64,000 nucleotides of DNA from JASHVB01 sp035535035 (lineage in GTDB: Bacteria > Pseudomonadota > Alphaproteobacteria > Acetobacterales > Acetobacteraceae): contig DATLQW010000145.1 in assembly GCA_035535035.1 (NCBI GenBank), forward strand, positions 3,078 to 67,077. Reading direction: 5' to 3'. The stretch's first letter is position 1, and each line of letters starts with the position of its first letter. This document shows positions 24,120 to 32,655 of the stretch, in pieces. The position numbers and the translations under genes are program-made. A model generated the notes under the pieces. The model did no database searches. It was given only the letters and a program-made list of their open reading frames with translations, and had not been told where the DNA came from.

Positions 24120-25235
24120 TCAATTGCGCCTGACGAATTCCGTCAGCATGTCCTCACCAAGTGGGGTCGCGTGCCGGTGGACGAAACGGGGCATCGCGTC
24201 CAGCCGGTCGATGCCGAATGCTTGCACCGCGGGCCAGGCGTCGCCGCCCATCACCGCCGGAGCATGAAACCACGCGATGCGGTCCACCAGTCCGGAGCGG
24301 AGCAAGGTTGCCGCGACCTGCGCGCCGCCCTCCACCAGCAGCCGGGTGATCCCCGCGGCGCCGAGCGCCATGAGACCTGCCTGCAAATCCACTCCGGCCT
24401 CGGCCCCGGCGAGCTCGATCAACCGGATCCCCAGCGCGGCGAAAGCGTGCCGGCGTGCGGCGTCGGCGCCGTGGCGGATCAGCATCCAGGTGGGGGTCTC
24501 GCGGGCCGAAATCACCAGGCGCGCGGTGAGCGCGGTGCGCAGGTGGCTGTCCGCCACGACGCGCACGATCGGCGTGGGGCGGAAGCCGGGCAACCGGCAG
24601 GTGAGGTCCGGGTCGTCGGCCAGCACCGTGCCCACGCCGACCAGCACCGCGTCATGCCGCCCCCGCATTGCATGCGCGGCGCGCCGCGCCGCCGCGCCGG
24701 TGATCCAGCGGCTCTCGCCGCCGCGCGTGGCGATGCGTCCGTCCAGCGTGGATGCCAGCTTCAGCGTCACCAGCGGGCGCCCGGTCGTGGTGCGCTGGTG
24801 GAAGCCCGCGAGCACCTCGGCGGCGGCATCCGCCAGCACGCCCTCCTCCACCACGATGCCGGCGGCGCGCAGCCTGGCGACTCCCTGGCCGTTCACCCGA
24901 TTGTCAGGGTCGCGCGCGGCAATCACCACCCGGACGATCCCGGCGGCGATCAGCGCGTCGGTGCAGGGGGGCGTGCGGCCCCAGTGGCAGCACGGCTCCA
25001 GCGTTACGTAGGCGGTGGCGCCGCGCGCGCGCGGGCCGGCCATCTCGAGCGCAACGGTTTCCGCGTGCGGCCGTCCGCCGGGGGCGGTGACGGCACGGCC
25101 GGCCACGCGGCCGTCACTCACCACGACGCAGCCGACCGAGGGGTTCGGCCAGGTGTTCCCCAGACCGCGCCGCGCCAGCGCCAGTGCCGCGCGCATGTGG
25201 GCGAGGTCGCCGGCGGGGGAAGCGGCGTCCGACAT
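24120..25235 (-). CDS. ribD: bifunctional riboflavin deaminase/reductase RibD
   Basis: 371 residues with both expected domains. The N-terminal cytidine-deaminase-like domain has GGRPHAETVAL and LEPCCHWGRTPPC as zinc ligands. The C-terminal reductase domain starts about residue 150 with PLVTLKLASTLDGRIAT and contains RHDAVLVGVGTVLADDPDLTCR and LLVEGGAQVAATLL. It catalyses the second and third steps from GTP to riboflavin. It is preceded by nrdR and glyA on the same strand, with a hairpin in the 93-bp gap before it. Confidence 0.96.
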   Translation of the reverse strand: MSDAASPAGDLAHMRAALALARRGLGNTWPNPSVGCVVVSDGRVAGRAVTAPGGRPHAETVALEMAGPRARGATAYVTLEPCCHWGRTPPCTDALIAAGIVRVVIAARDPDNRVNGQGVARLRAAGIVVEEGVLADAAAEVLAGFHQRTTTGRPLVTLKLASTLDGRIATRGGESRWITGAAARRAAHAMRGRHDAVLVGVGTVLADDPDLTCRLPGFRPTPIVRVVADSHLRTALTARLVISARETPTWMLIRHGADAARRHAFAALGIRLIELAGAEAGVDLQAGLMALGAAGITRLLVEGGAQVAATLLRSGLVDRIAWFHAPAVMGGDAWPAVQAFGIDRLDAMPRFVHRHATPLGEDMLTEFVRRN

Positions 25236-25246
25236 GGTTCAGGCGA

Positions 25247-25279
25247 TCCGGCCGGCGTTCTCCCCCTCCCTCAAGGGGA
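25247..25279. terminator. G/C-rich hairpin between nrdR and ribD
   Basis: GTTCTCCCCCTCCC pairs perfectly with GGGAGGGGGAGAAC around a short loop. It could weaken read-through from nrdR into ribD, though no T-run follows on the minus strand. A related palindrome is near 13091-13120. Confidence 0.45.
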
Positions 25280-25328
25280 GGGGGAGAACCTTGCCGTCGC
25301 ACTCTCGTGCCAACCACTCTCGTGCCCA

Positions 25329-25784
25329 CTACGCGCTCTCGTCCAGCGAGCCGATGAAGTCCTCGAAATCCTTCGCCTCGCGGAAGTTGCGGTACACGCT
25401 GGCGAACCGCACATACGCCACCGGATCGAGTTCCTTCAGCGTATCCATCACCAGCTCGCCGACCTGCTTGCTGGCGATGTCGCTTTCGCCCGACGCCTCC
25501 AACTGACGCACGATCGAGTTGACGATGCGCTCGATGCGCTCCTCCTGGATCGGCCGCTTGCGCAGCGCGGTGCGGATCGAGCGCGACAGCTTGTCACGGT
25601 CGAACGGCACCCGCCTGCCGTCGTTCTTGATCACGGTCAGCTCGCGCAACTGGGTGCGCTCGATGGTGGTGAAGCGCTGGCCGCAATGGGTGCAGAACCG
25701 CCGCCGGCGGATCGCGCCGCCGTCCTCGGACGGGCGGCTGTCCTTCACCTGCGTGTCCTCGTTGCCGCAGAACGGGCAGCGCAT
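25329..25784 (-). CDS. nrdR: transcriptional repressor NrdR
   Basis: 151 residues from ATG 25784. N-terminal zinc ribbon (CPFCGNEDTQVKDSRP and RRRRFCTHCGQRFTT) followed by an ATP-cone domain starting at VIKNDGRRVPFDRDKL. NrdR senses ATP/dATP and represses ribonucleotide reductase genes. It begins 5 nt after the glyA stop, so glyA-nrdR is one unit, a common order in alphaproteobacteria. Confidence 0.96.
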   Translation of the reverse strand: MRCPFCGNEDTQVKDSRPSEDGGAIRRRRFCTHCGQRFTTIERTQLRELTVIKNDGRRVPFDRDKLSRSIRTALRKRPIQEERIERIVNSIVRQLEASGESDIASKQVGELVMDTLKELDPVAYVRFASVYRNFREAKDFEDFIGSLDESA

Positions 25785-25789
25785 GTGTG

Positions 25790-27094
25790 TCAGCCTCCGC
25801 GATAGATCGGGAAGCGCGCGCACAGCGCCCGCACGCGCGCGCCGACCGCGCGTTCCGCCGCGTCGTTCGTGCCGTCGTTGGAGCGCGAGAGCCCCTCCAG
25901 CACCTCGTCGATCATCTCTCCCACGGCGCGGAATTCCTCCGGTCCGAAGCCGCGCGTGGTGGCGGCCGGCGAGCCCAGCCGCACGCCCGACGTAACCGTG
26001 GGCTTTTCCGGATCGAACGGGATGGCATTCTTGTTGGCGGTGATGTGGGCGCGTTCCAGGCTGGCCTCGGCCGCCTTGCCGGTGACCCGCCTGGGGCGGA
26101 GGTCGGCAAGCATCAGGTGGCAGTCGGTGCCGCCGGTGACGATCGCCACGCCGCGCGCGATCAACGTCTCGGCCAGCACCTTGGCATTGTCGGCCACCGC
26201 CTTCTGGTATGCGCGGAACTCCGGCCGCAGCGCCTCGCCGAACGCCGCGGCCTTGCCGGCGATGACGTGCATCAGCGGGCCGCCTTGCAACCCGGGAAAC
26301 ACGGCGCTGTTGATCCTCTTGCCGATCTCCGGGTCGTTCGCCAGCACCATGCCGCCGCGCGGCCCGCGCAATGTCTTGTGCGTGGTCGTGGTGACCACGT
26401 GCGCGTGCGGCAGCGGGGAGGGGAACAGGTCGGCGGCCACCAGTCCGGCGAAATGCGCCATATCGACCATGACATACGCGCCGACCGCATCGGCGACGCG
26501 CCTGATCCGGGCGAAATCGATGAACCGTGGATAGGCCGAACCGCCGGCGATGATAAGCTTCGGTGTTTCCGCGCGCGCCAGCCGCTCAAGCTCGTCGTAG
26601 TCCAGCAGGCCGTCGTCGCGGCGCACGCCGTACTGGATGGCGCGGAACCATTTGCCGGAGAGATTCGGGCCCGCGCCATGCGTCAGGTGGCCGCCGGCGT
26701 CGAGGCTCATGCCCAGGATCGTGTCGCCCGGCTTCAGCAGCGCGAGAAACACCGCCTGGTTGGCCTGCGCTCCGGAATGCGGCTGCACGTTCGCGAAAGC
26801 ACACTGGAACAGCGTCTTCGCCCGGTCGATGGCGAGTTGCTCGGCCACGTCCACATAAACGCAGCCGCCATAGTAGCGGCGGCCGGGGTAGCCCTCGGCG
26901 TATTTGTTAGTGAGGACGGAACCCTGCGCCTCCAGCACCGCGGCGGAGACCAGGTTTTCGCTGGCGATCAGTTCGATGCCGTCCTGCTGGCGGTGCAACT
27001 CGGCGCCGATGGCGGCGGCGAGGTCCGGGTCGGTCTCCGCCAGTGGGGCGGCGAAAAAGCGGTCCAGGCTGGCGGCGGGGCGTTGTTCGTTCAT
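25790..27094 (-). CDS. glyA: serine hydroxymethyltransferase
   Basis: 434 residues from ATG 27094. Fold-type I PLP enzyme: IELIASENLVSAAVLEAQGS, NKYAEGYPGRRYYGGC, PHSGAQANQAVF, VDMAHFAGLVAADLFPSP and the PLP lysine in TTTTHKTLRGPRGGM. It converts serine and tetrahydrofolate to glycine and 5,10-methylene-tetrahydrofolate. First gene of the glyA-nrdR-rib-nusB run; its promoter should lie in 27095-27343, a 249-bp divergent gap with nothing else recognisable. Confidence 0.97.
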   Translation of the reverse strand: MNEQRPAASLDRFFAAPLAETDPDLAAAIGAELHRQQDGIELIASENLVSAAVLEAQGSVLTNKYAEGYPGRRYYGGCVYVDVAEQLAIDRAKTLFQCAFANVQPHSGAQANQAVFLALLKPGDTILGMSLDAGGHLTHGAGPNLSGKWFRAIQYGVRRDDGLLDYDELERLARAETPKLIIAGGSAYPRFIDFARIRRVADAVGAYVMVDMAHFAGLVAADLFPSPLPHAHVVTTTTHKTLRGPRGGMVLANDPEIGKRINSAVFPGLQGGPLMHVIAGKAAAFGEALRPEFRAYQKAVADNAKVLAETLIARGVAIVTGGTDCHLMLADLRPRRVTGKAAEASLERAHITANKNAIPFDPEKPTVTSGVRLGSPAATTRGFGPEEFRAVGEMIDEVLEGLSRSNDGTNDAAERAVGARVRALCARFPIYRGG

Positions 27095-27343
27095 GGCTGG
27101 TGGCCGGAATGTTGCCTGCGAGGTCTGTAGCATGGGGTTTGGGAGGGCGGAACGGGCGGAATTGGCCCAGGGCAGTCGCGGAGGTGCATTGTCGGGCGGG
27201 TTCCGTCGCCGGTGGCGCGCACCAGGCCGACGAATGGCCCGAAAACCGCCGCGCCGATGGTACGAAAACCGGGCAGAGTGTGCGAACCAATGGCGCCCGG
27301 GCACGGCTGCCCATCGCGGCGCAACCTGGGACGGAGAGAAGAA

Positions 27344-27889
27344 ATGGGCTTTGGCGAGGCGGCTGACGGCAACGGTTTCAGCGTTGCTTACCTGGTGCTC
27401 AGCGGCACGACGACGGCGGCGCGCTGCCCTGAACTGTTGCGCGGACTGGTCGGGCTGGGCTTTGCCACCGTCATCGCGCTGCCGACGCCGAACGCCGCGC
27501 GCGTGATCGCGCCGCGCGATCTCGCGGAGGTTGATGGCGTTCAGGTCGTCGAGTCGTATTTCGACCTGGCGATCCGTCCGCGCCCGCCGCGCGGCGTGGT
27601 GCTGTTCGCGCCATGCAGCTTCAACTCGCTCAACAAGCTCGCACAGGGCATCGCCGACAATCTGGCACTATCCGTGGTCGCCGAGGCGATCGGCCGGCGC
27701 ACGCCGGTGCTCGTGGCACCGTCGCTCAACCAGCCGCTGCTGGACCACCCGCGGGCGCGGGCGTCGCTGCGGACCTTGCCCGCCTGGGGCGTGACGATCG
27801 TGCCGCCGGTCGATGCGGGCGAGGGACCGCGGCTCGCACCCTCCGCCCAATTGCTCGACGCGGTGCGTCCCTATGTGCGGCGAGGCTGA
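27344..27889 (+). CDS. flavoprotein of the HFCD / phosphopantothenoylcysteine decarboxylase-like family
   Basis: 181 residues from ATG 27344 with GGAGAG 8 nt upstream. It reads VAYLVLSGTTTAARCPELLRGL, then FAPCSFNSLNKLAQGIADNLALSVVAEAIG and TPVLVAPSLNQPLLDHP, matching the FMN-binding pattern PxSxNTxxKxxxGxxDNL of the flavoprotein family (PF02441). Members decarboxylate C-terminal cysteines or act as prenyltransferases. Without a coaBC partner domain the reaction here is unknown. Divergent from glyA. Confidence 0.75.
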   Translation: MGFGEAADGNGFSVAYLVLSGTTTAARCPELLRGLVGLGFATVIALPTPNAARVIAPRDLAEVDGVQVVESYFDLAIRPRPPRGVVLFAPCSFNSLNKLAQGIADNLALSVVAEAIGRRTPVLVAPSLNQPLLDHPRARASLRTLPAWGVTIVPPVDAGEGPRLAPSAQLLDAVRPYVRRG

Positions 27890-28255
27890 CGTCAGTGGCA
27901 ATCCCGGGGAGATGCGGGAGCCGGCGGAGTTCGACCCGCGCCGCCCGAATTGCATCCGCCGGAACAGCGCGTTCTTCACAACGAACTGGCACAACGAACT
28001 GGCGGTGCAACGCGGCGAGTCTGGGCAACGCGATGCGGCCGCCGAGCAGCGTTGCAAGGGAGTGGTGGGCCGCAAGGATCGGATAAATCATGCCGCCGGG
28101 CGGCAGCGGGGGTGCCTGAGGCACCGAACGCGGCCGCCGGCGGTCCGCCGTTTCCACCGACCCCGGATTTGCTCTAGGCTCCCCGTCAGCCGGGGCGGCC
28201 CGCCAGCCCTCCCCGGGCAAAAACCGGTGCAACGGCAACCACAGAGGAGTCGGCC
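27890..28255. other. intergenic region before the Rieske oxygenase gene
   Basis: 366 bp without a supportable gene. The last 40 bp contain ACAGAGGAG just before the ATG at 28256, a good ribosome-binding site. No hairpin or repeat stands out. Confidence 0.4.
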
Positions 28256-29533
28256 ATGCTGTCACGCGAGGAGAACGAACTCGTCACCCGGGTCGGGGCG
28301 GGAACCCCCATGGGCGACACAATCCGCCGTTACTGGATTCCCGCCCTGCTCTCGCGCGAAATCGCCGAGCCCGACGGCCCCCCCGCCCGCGTCCGTCTGC
28401 TCGGCGAGGACCTCGTCGCCTTCCGCGACAGCGACGGCCGCATCGGATTGCTGGACGAGCTCTGCCCGCACCGCCGCGCGTCGCTGTTCTTTGGACGCAA
28501 CGAGGACTGCGGCCTGCGCTGCGTCTATCATGGCTGGAAGTTCGACGTCTCCGGCGCCTGCCTCGACATGATGAACGAGCCGGAGGAGAACGACTTCAGG
28601 CACAAGGTGCGCCTGACCGCGTATCCGACCGCCGAGCTGGGCGGCATCATCTGGGCCTATCTCGGCCCGGTGGAGCACATGCCGCCGCTGCCGAAATTCG
28701 CCTGGACGCAGGCGCCGGAATCGCATCGCCACGTCACCAAGGTGATCCAGGAGTGCAACTGGCTGCAGGGGCTTGAAGGCGGCATCGACACCTCGCACGC
28801 GCCGATCATGCACCGCTTGCTCTCGGAAACATCCACCCGCGGCGGCTTCAAGCCGTCCAGCCCGTTCGTGCGCGGCAAGGCGCCGAAGCTGGTGGTCGAT
28901 ATCACCGACTACGGATACCAGTACGCCGGCATCCGCCCGCTCGGCGACAGCGAGATGCACATCCGCACCTACCAGTTTATTCTCCCGTTTCACCAGATCC
29001 GCCCGTCGAAGTCGGAGACCGGGCTGCCGCTCGACGCCGGGCATATCTGGGTGCCGATCGATGACGAGACCACCGCCGTGTACAACTGGGGCTATTGCCC
29101 GAACGGTCCGCTGGGCGAGGAAGACCGGCTGGAACGCGGCCTCGGCAACGGCCCGCTGCACGTCGATCCGGTGACGTTCCGTTCGAAGCCAAACCGCGCG
29201 AACAACTACATGCTGGATCGTCTGGTGCAGAAGGAGGAAAGCTACACCGGCATCGACGGCATCAACGTGCAGGACCGCGCGATCCAGGAGAGCATGGGGC
29301 GCGTCGTCGATCGCTCGAAGGAGCATCTGGGGCCGGCCGACAAGGCGATCATCCAGGCGCGCAAGCTGCTGCGCCAGGCGGTGAAGACGGTTGAGGCCGG
29401 CGGCAATCCGGACGGCACCAGCACCAGCTACTATTCACTGCGCGCGCACGAAGCGATACTGCCGCGCGACGCCGATTGGCGGCGGGAGATGACGCCGGAG
29501 ATGCAGGCGGAGGCGATCCTGCAGACGGTATGA
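28256..29533 (+). CDS. Rieske non-heme iron aromatic ring-hydroxylating oxygenase, alpha subunit (phthalate 4,5-dioxygenase-like)
   Basis: 425 residues. The Rieske 2Fe-2S site is C70-x-H72 (ELCPHRR) and C89-x2-H92 (CVYHGWKFD). The mononuclear iron site lies in NWLQGLEGGIDTSHAPIMH with D178, H181 and H186. This is the pattern of the phthalate 4,5-dioxygenase / ring-demethylase group. It would need a reductase, which is not adjacent. Substrate unknown. Start ATG 28256 follows ACAGAGGAG. A palindromic repeat lies directly after the stop. Confidence 0.88.
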   Translation: MLSREENELVTRVGAGTPMGDTIRRYWIPALLSREIAEPDGPPARVRLLGEDLVAFRDSDGRIGLLDELCPHRRASLFFGRNEDCGLRCVYHGWKFDVSGACLDMMNEPEENDFRHKVRLTAYPTAELGGIIWAYLGPVEHMPPLPKFAWTQAPESHRHVTKVIQECNWLQGLEGGIDTSHAPIMHRLLSETSTRGGFKPSSPFVRGKAPKLVVDITDYGYQYAGIRPLGDSEMHIRTYQFILPFHQIRPSKSETGLPLDAGHIWVPIDDETTAVYNWGYCPNGPLGEEDRLERGLGNGPLHVDPVTFRSKPNRANNYMLDRLVQKEESYTGIDGINVQDRAIQESMGRVVDRSKEHLGPADKAIIQARKLLRQAVKTVEAGGNPDGTSTSYYSLRAHEAILPRDADWRREMTPEMQAEAILQTV

Positions 29534-29556
29534 CGGCTCCGTAACACCTCTCTCGT

Positions 29557-29605
29557 TTCGCGGGAGAGGTCGGGGCGCGCGAACGCCGAGGGTGAGGGGT
29601 GATGC
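29557..29605. repeat. palindromic repeat (CTCTCTCG...CGGGAGAG) after the Rieske gene
   Basis: Hairpin CTCTC...GAGAG with a GAGGGTGAGGG tail, related to the copy at 2890-2955. It may act as a terminator for the oxygenase gene. Confidence 0.4.
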
Positions 29606-29639
29606 ACGGACGGTCTGTGCAGTACGCCCTTCACCCGCG

Positions 29640-29940
29640 TCGCCCAGCTTCACGCTACGCACCGCGTATTCCGTCGCGACGCGCACGGCCTCGATCATGC
29701 TGACCGCGCTTGCCTTGCCGGTGCCGGCGATGTCGAACGCCGTGCCGTGATCCACGCTGGTGCGCACGATCGGCAAACCCAGTGTCACGCTTACGGTCTT
29801 CTCGAAGTCCATCATCTTTGCCGCGATGTGCCCCTGGTCGTGGTAGAGCGACAGCACCGCGTCGTAGCGGCCGATGCGGGCCATGTGGAACACGGAATCC
29901 GCCGGCACGGGGCCGCCGACCTGCATGCCCCCGGCGCGCG
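29640..29940 (-). pseudogene. pdxA-like fragment (4-hydroxythreonine-4-phosphate dehydrogenase, C-terminal third)
   Basis: On the minus strand about 100 residues match the PdxA C-terminal core: MQVGGPVPADSVFHMARIG, RYDAVLSLYHDQGHIAAKMM, VTLGLPIVRTSVDHGTAFDIAG and ASAVSMIEAVRVA, including the metal-binding His of YHDQG and the DHGTAFD motif. Everything upstream of GGM (about 29940) is unrelated and no start or N-terminal two thirds exist. The frame runs on past 29640 into the repeat at 29557-29605. It is a decayed remnant; a functional pdxA must be elsewhere if the cell makes PLP this way. The rest of 29534-30175 shows no gene. Confidence 0.8.
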
Positions 29941-30175
29941 CTGCAGCGTAAGCGTCCGGTCGGCCCCGCCTGTGGGTTTGCCGTAACGTGTGGCTATGAT
30001 CCGGCTCAGGCAGCCTCACTGGGCTAGCGGGGGCAGCGCCGGGCTCGGCTGGTTCGAAGCGGCCACAGCGATTGCTGCGTGGTGCCATGATGCTGGACGC
30101 CGACGACCTCACAGGCCAGGCGCGGAAGATGCGCCTCCAGCGCTGCCCGGATATGGGAGCGACGGCCGCCAATGA

Positions 30176-31033
30176 TTACGTTGTGCGCAGCAGCACGACA
30201 TGCTGCTCCCGGGCGGGACGCTTCTCGTGGCCATCCGTCAGGCCGAAGCGGCGGCGCACGTAGAACAGTACTGCCTCGCGCACTTTAAGCAGCAGGCGCT
30301 GCCGCGCATCCATGCCGTAGTCGCGGGCGATGACCCGACGCTGGTGCGGATCGAGTCCGGGATGCGGCGCGACCTCTAGCGTGACCAGGCGGTTCCAGGC
30401 GGCATCCTCCGCGGGGTGGCGGTGCCAGGCGCCGGCCTCGGTGACGCGCGACAGCCGGGCGATGACGAAGTCCTTGAACGCGTCGTCACCGGCGTCGTGG
30501 GCGCGGACGTGCCAGCGGAAGCCGTCGAACACCAGCGCGTGGGGTGACAGCACGCGCCGGTGTTCGCCCGGCCGCTGGAAGGAGACGTAGCGCGCGCCGA
30601 CCGCGCGGCGGTCGCGGATGGCGGCGAGGACCGGGCGCAGCACTGCGGCATCCACCGAGCGTTCCGGCAGTTCGGCGATGGCCAGCGGGGGGATGGAGGC
30701 CAGTGTGGAGTCGCGCGGATCGAGGTGGTTCTCGGCGATCAGCCGGAGTTCGCGGAGCAGTCGGGTAGGGTCGGCTTCGTGCGGGAGGAAGGTGGGGTTG
30801 GCGCGGTAGCGGCGGGCGACGGTGTCGTAGGCGAAGCCGTCGGGGCAGGCCTCCTTGAGGCGGGCGAGGTCGGCGGTGGCCTGGTTGGCGGAGACGCCGA
30901 ACCGCCGCATCAGGTCGTCGCGGTTGATCGTGCCGTCCCAGTAGAGACGGCGCGCGGCGAAGGCGACACGCTGCTCCACGCTCCAGCGGAGGGTGGATTG
31001 GGGGGTGGGGTCCGGTTCGGGCGATTCGGGCAT
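30176..31033 (-). CDS. WYL-domain transcriptional regulator next to the CRISPR-cas operon
   Basis: 285 residues. An N-terminal winged helix (WSVEQRVAFAARRLYWDGTINRDDLMRRFGVSANQATADLARLKE, about residues 15-62) is followed by a WYL-like domain at about 125-200 (RDRRAVGARYVSFQRPGEHRRVLSPHALVFDGFRWHVRAHD) and a C-terminal extension. WYL proteins often regulate CRISPR-cas and other defence genes and may sense nucleic-acid ligands. It is transcribed divergently from csb1 across 320 bp, so control of the cas promoter and of itself is the natural inference. Two near-identical sites in that gap are candidate operators. Confidence 0.82.
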   Translation of the reverse strand: MPESPEPDPTPQSTLRWSVEQRVAFAARRLYWDGTINRDDLMRRFGVSANQATADLARLKEACPDGFAYDTVARRYRANPTFLPHEADPTRLLRELRLIAENHLDPRDSTLASIPPLAIAELPERSVDAAVLRPVLAAIRDRRAVGARYVSFQRPGEHRRVLSPHALVFDGFRWHVRAHDAGDDAFKDFVIARLSRVTEAGAWHRHPAEDAAWNRLVTLEVAPHPGLDPHQRRVIARDYGMDARQRLLLKVREAVLFYVRRRFGLTDGHEKRPAREQHVVLLRTT

Positions 31034-31077
31034 GGCGCTATGGGTGGCATAGTGCGGGGGGTTTTGGTAGGCACATT

Positions 31078-31093
31078 TTGTGGATTGACTGGC
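31078..31093. promoter_or_regulatory. candidate WYL operator, site 1
   Basis: TAGGCACATTTTGTGG, with CACA/TGTG half-sites, 45-60 bp upstream of the WYL gene start. The first ten bases are identical to site 2 at 31318-31334. Its role as an operator is inference. Confidence 0.35.
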
Positions 31094-31289
31094 GGGGGTT
31101 GGGGCAGCGCCGCCAGGCGATGTGCGGTGTGATGATGTTGCTGGGTGAGGTTACTGGATGTGCCATGTTACGCCGTAGCCTGTTGATCGCGGATTTTGCA
31201 CAGATGTGGCCGCCATGATTGCGGGATAGTCATGGTTCGTCAAATCCGGCTGATACGCGGTTGTTCCAAAAGTCGCCCAAAAATCGCCC

Positions 31290-31319
31290 TTGACTCGCCG
31301 GGCCGACCCAGTTTGTATA
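31290..31319 (+). promoter_or_regulatory. predicted promoter of the cas operon
   Basis: TTGACT at 31290-31295, an 18-nt spacer, then TGTATA at 31314-31319. Start of transcription would fall near 31326, 28 nt before the csb1 ATG, and AGGGGGT at about 31340-31346 is a good ribosome-binding site. The rest of 31034-31353 contains no gene. Confidence 0.45.
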
Positions 31320-31334
31320 GGCACATTAACTGTG
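31318..31334. promoter_or_regulatory. candidate WYL operator, site 2
   Basis: TAGGCACATTAACTGTG overlaps the -10 box and expected start site of the cas promoter and shares TAGGCACATT plus TGTG with site 1. A protein bound here would block initiation, so repression fits; this is inference. Confidence 0.4.
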
Positions 31335-31353
31335 TGAATAGGGGGTAGCGGCC

Positions 31354-32655
31354 ATGCTGAACCTGCAGCAGCTCGATGAGGCGGTCGATAATGCGGCTGC
31401 GTTCCGGCGGCGTCGCACGTTGCAGCCGGCAGGTGGTCGCGGCGACAAGATCTTTCCACCGACCTATCCCGGCGAGGGCCGGAATGCCCCACCACGGCAC
31501 GTCTTCGAACGGCGCCGTATCGATGGTCGGGAAGTTGTCTGCGTGCTCATCGACAGCGTGCAGTCCCAGGCCAATCGGCTGGAGGAGGCGCTGTTGGTGT
31601 CCGCGAAATCGGGGCATATCGCCCTGCCGCGGCTGGTGGTCGATTTTCCCTCAAGCGGGCTCAATGCGGTGCCCGAGATCAGCTCGCTCGAAGCGCCGCA
31701 CCGGATTTACGATGCGATCCTGCGCGACTCGTTGCTCGACGACGTGGTGTTCCGCGAAAGCGAGATCGGGCGACGGATCCGCCAGGCGACGATGCACGAC
31801 GCGACCGCCATCCTGGAGGTATCGCCCACAGCCCTGCTGTTTGGTGCCTGGAATTCCACTGGGGAGGGCGGTGGTCTCGGCGCGAAATTCGCACGTGCCA
31901 TTGTCAGCGAGATCATCGGCGTCGATGTCCCGGTTGAACAGCCAATCACACCGGGGGCGGGGGCCTCATTTGAGGTCTCGAATGGCCGTGTCGTTCGATA
32001 CAGAGTGGAGCCTGCTGCCGGTCAGGGTGCCGCAATGACGGGTGAGCTACAGACCGCTGGACGCCGAACCGGCAGCCGGATCGATCCGCTTGGCATCGTC
32101 AGATCCGTCGAAGTCTTCAAGAGCGACACCAACTGGGACACCTCCGAAAAGGCGGCAGGCAGTAAATCCAAGAAGGTCCGGCCGTCCGAAATCAACCACG
32201 GCAACATCGCCCCTTCCGTGCAGGCACTTGGCGTAACCTGCGACTATGCGCAGCAGACGGCCGTGGTCACGCTGGCCGGCCTCCGGCGCCTGGGCTTCGG
32301 CGCCGACGCGGGGCGCAACCGCGCCGCGCGAGCCTATCTCGCAGCACTTGGCCTGCTTGCCTTGGTGGAAGCCGACGTGCAGGGCTATGCGTTGCGATCA
32401 CGTTGCGACCTCGTCTGCGACGGCGATGCGCCGATCGAGTTGGTGCGCTTCGACGGCAAGACGGAACCGGTCGCCCTCGATCTTGATGCTGCCCGCAGCA
32501 TGCACGCCGCCGCCTACGACACCGCAAAATCCGCCGGATTCAATTTTGCAGACAAGCCCATCGTGCTGAAACCGCAAGACAAGCTTGTGCACATCGTGCG
32601 GATGAGCCAGCGGAAGGCGATGGACGACGCCGGCGGACCGGACGAGGGCGCCTGA
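31354..32655 (+). CDS. csb1: type I-G (I-U) CRISPR protein Csb1 / Cas7 backbone subunit
   Basis: 433 residues, matching the Csb1/GSU0053 family, the RAMP backbone that coats crRNA in type I-G Cascade. Recognisable stretches: VVCVLIDSVQSQANRLEEALL, SSLEAPHRIYDAILRDS, TALLFGAWNSTGEGGGLGAKFARAIVSEIIG, RPSEINHGNIAPSV and TLAGLRRLGFG. First gene of the operon, with an SD AGGGGG before it. Its TGA is directly followed by the csb2 ATG with no spacer, so the two are tightly coupled. Length and motifs look intact. Confidence 0.92.
   Translation: MLNLQQLDEAVDNAAAFRRRRTLQPAGGRGDKIFPPTYPGEGRNAPPRHVFERRRIDGREVVCVLIDSVQSQANRLEEALLVSAKSGHIALPRLVVDFPSSGLNAVPEISSLEAPHRIYDAILRDSLLDDVVFRESEIGRRIRQATMHDATAILEVSPTALLFGAWNSTGEGGGLGAKFARAIVSEIIGVDVPVEQPITPGAGASFEVSNGRVVRYRVEPAAGQGAAMTGELQTAGRRTGSRIDPLGIVRSVEVFKSDTNWDTSEKAAGSKSKKVRPSEINHGNIAPSVQALGVTCDYAQQTAVVTLAGLRRLGFGADAGRNRAARAYLAALGLLALVEADVQGYALRSRCDLVCDGDAPIELVRFDGKTEPVALDLDAARSMHAAAYDTAKSAGFNFADKPIVLKPQDKLVHIVRMSQRKAMDDAGGPDEGA

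Noticed and set aside
27095..27343. Glycine riboswitch upstream of glyA
   Set aside because: A GGACGGAGAG word is present, but it is on the other strand just before the flavoprotein gene and acts as its ribosome-binding site; no aptamer pairing seen.
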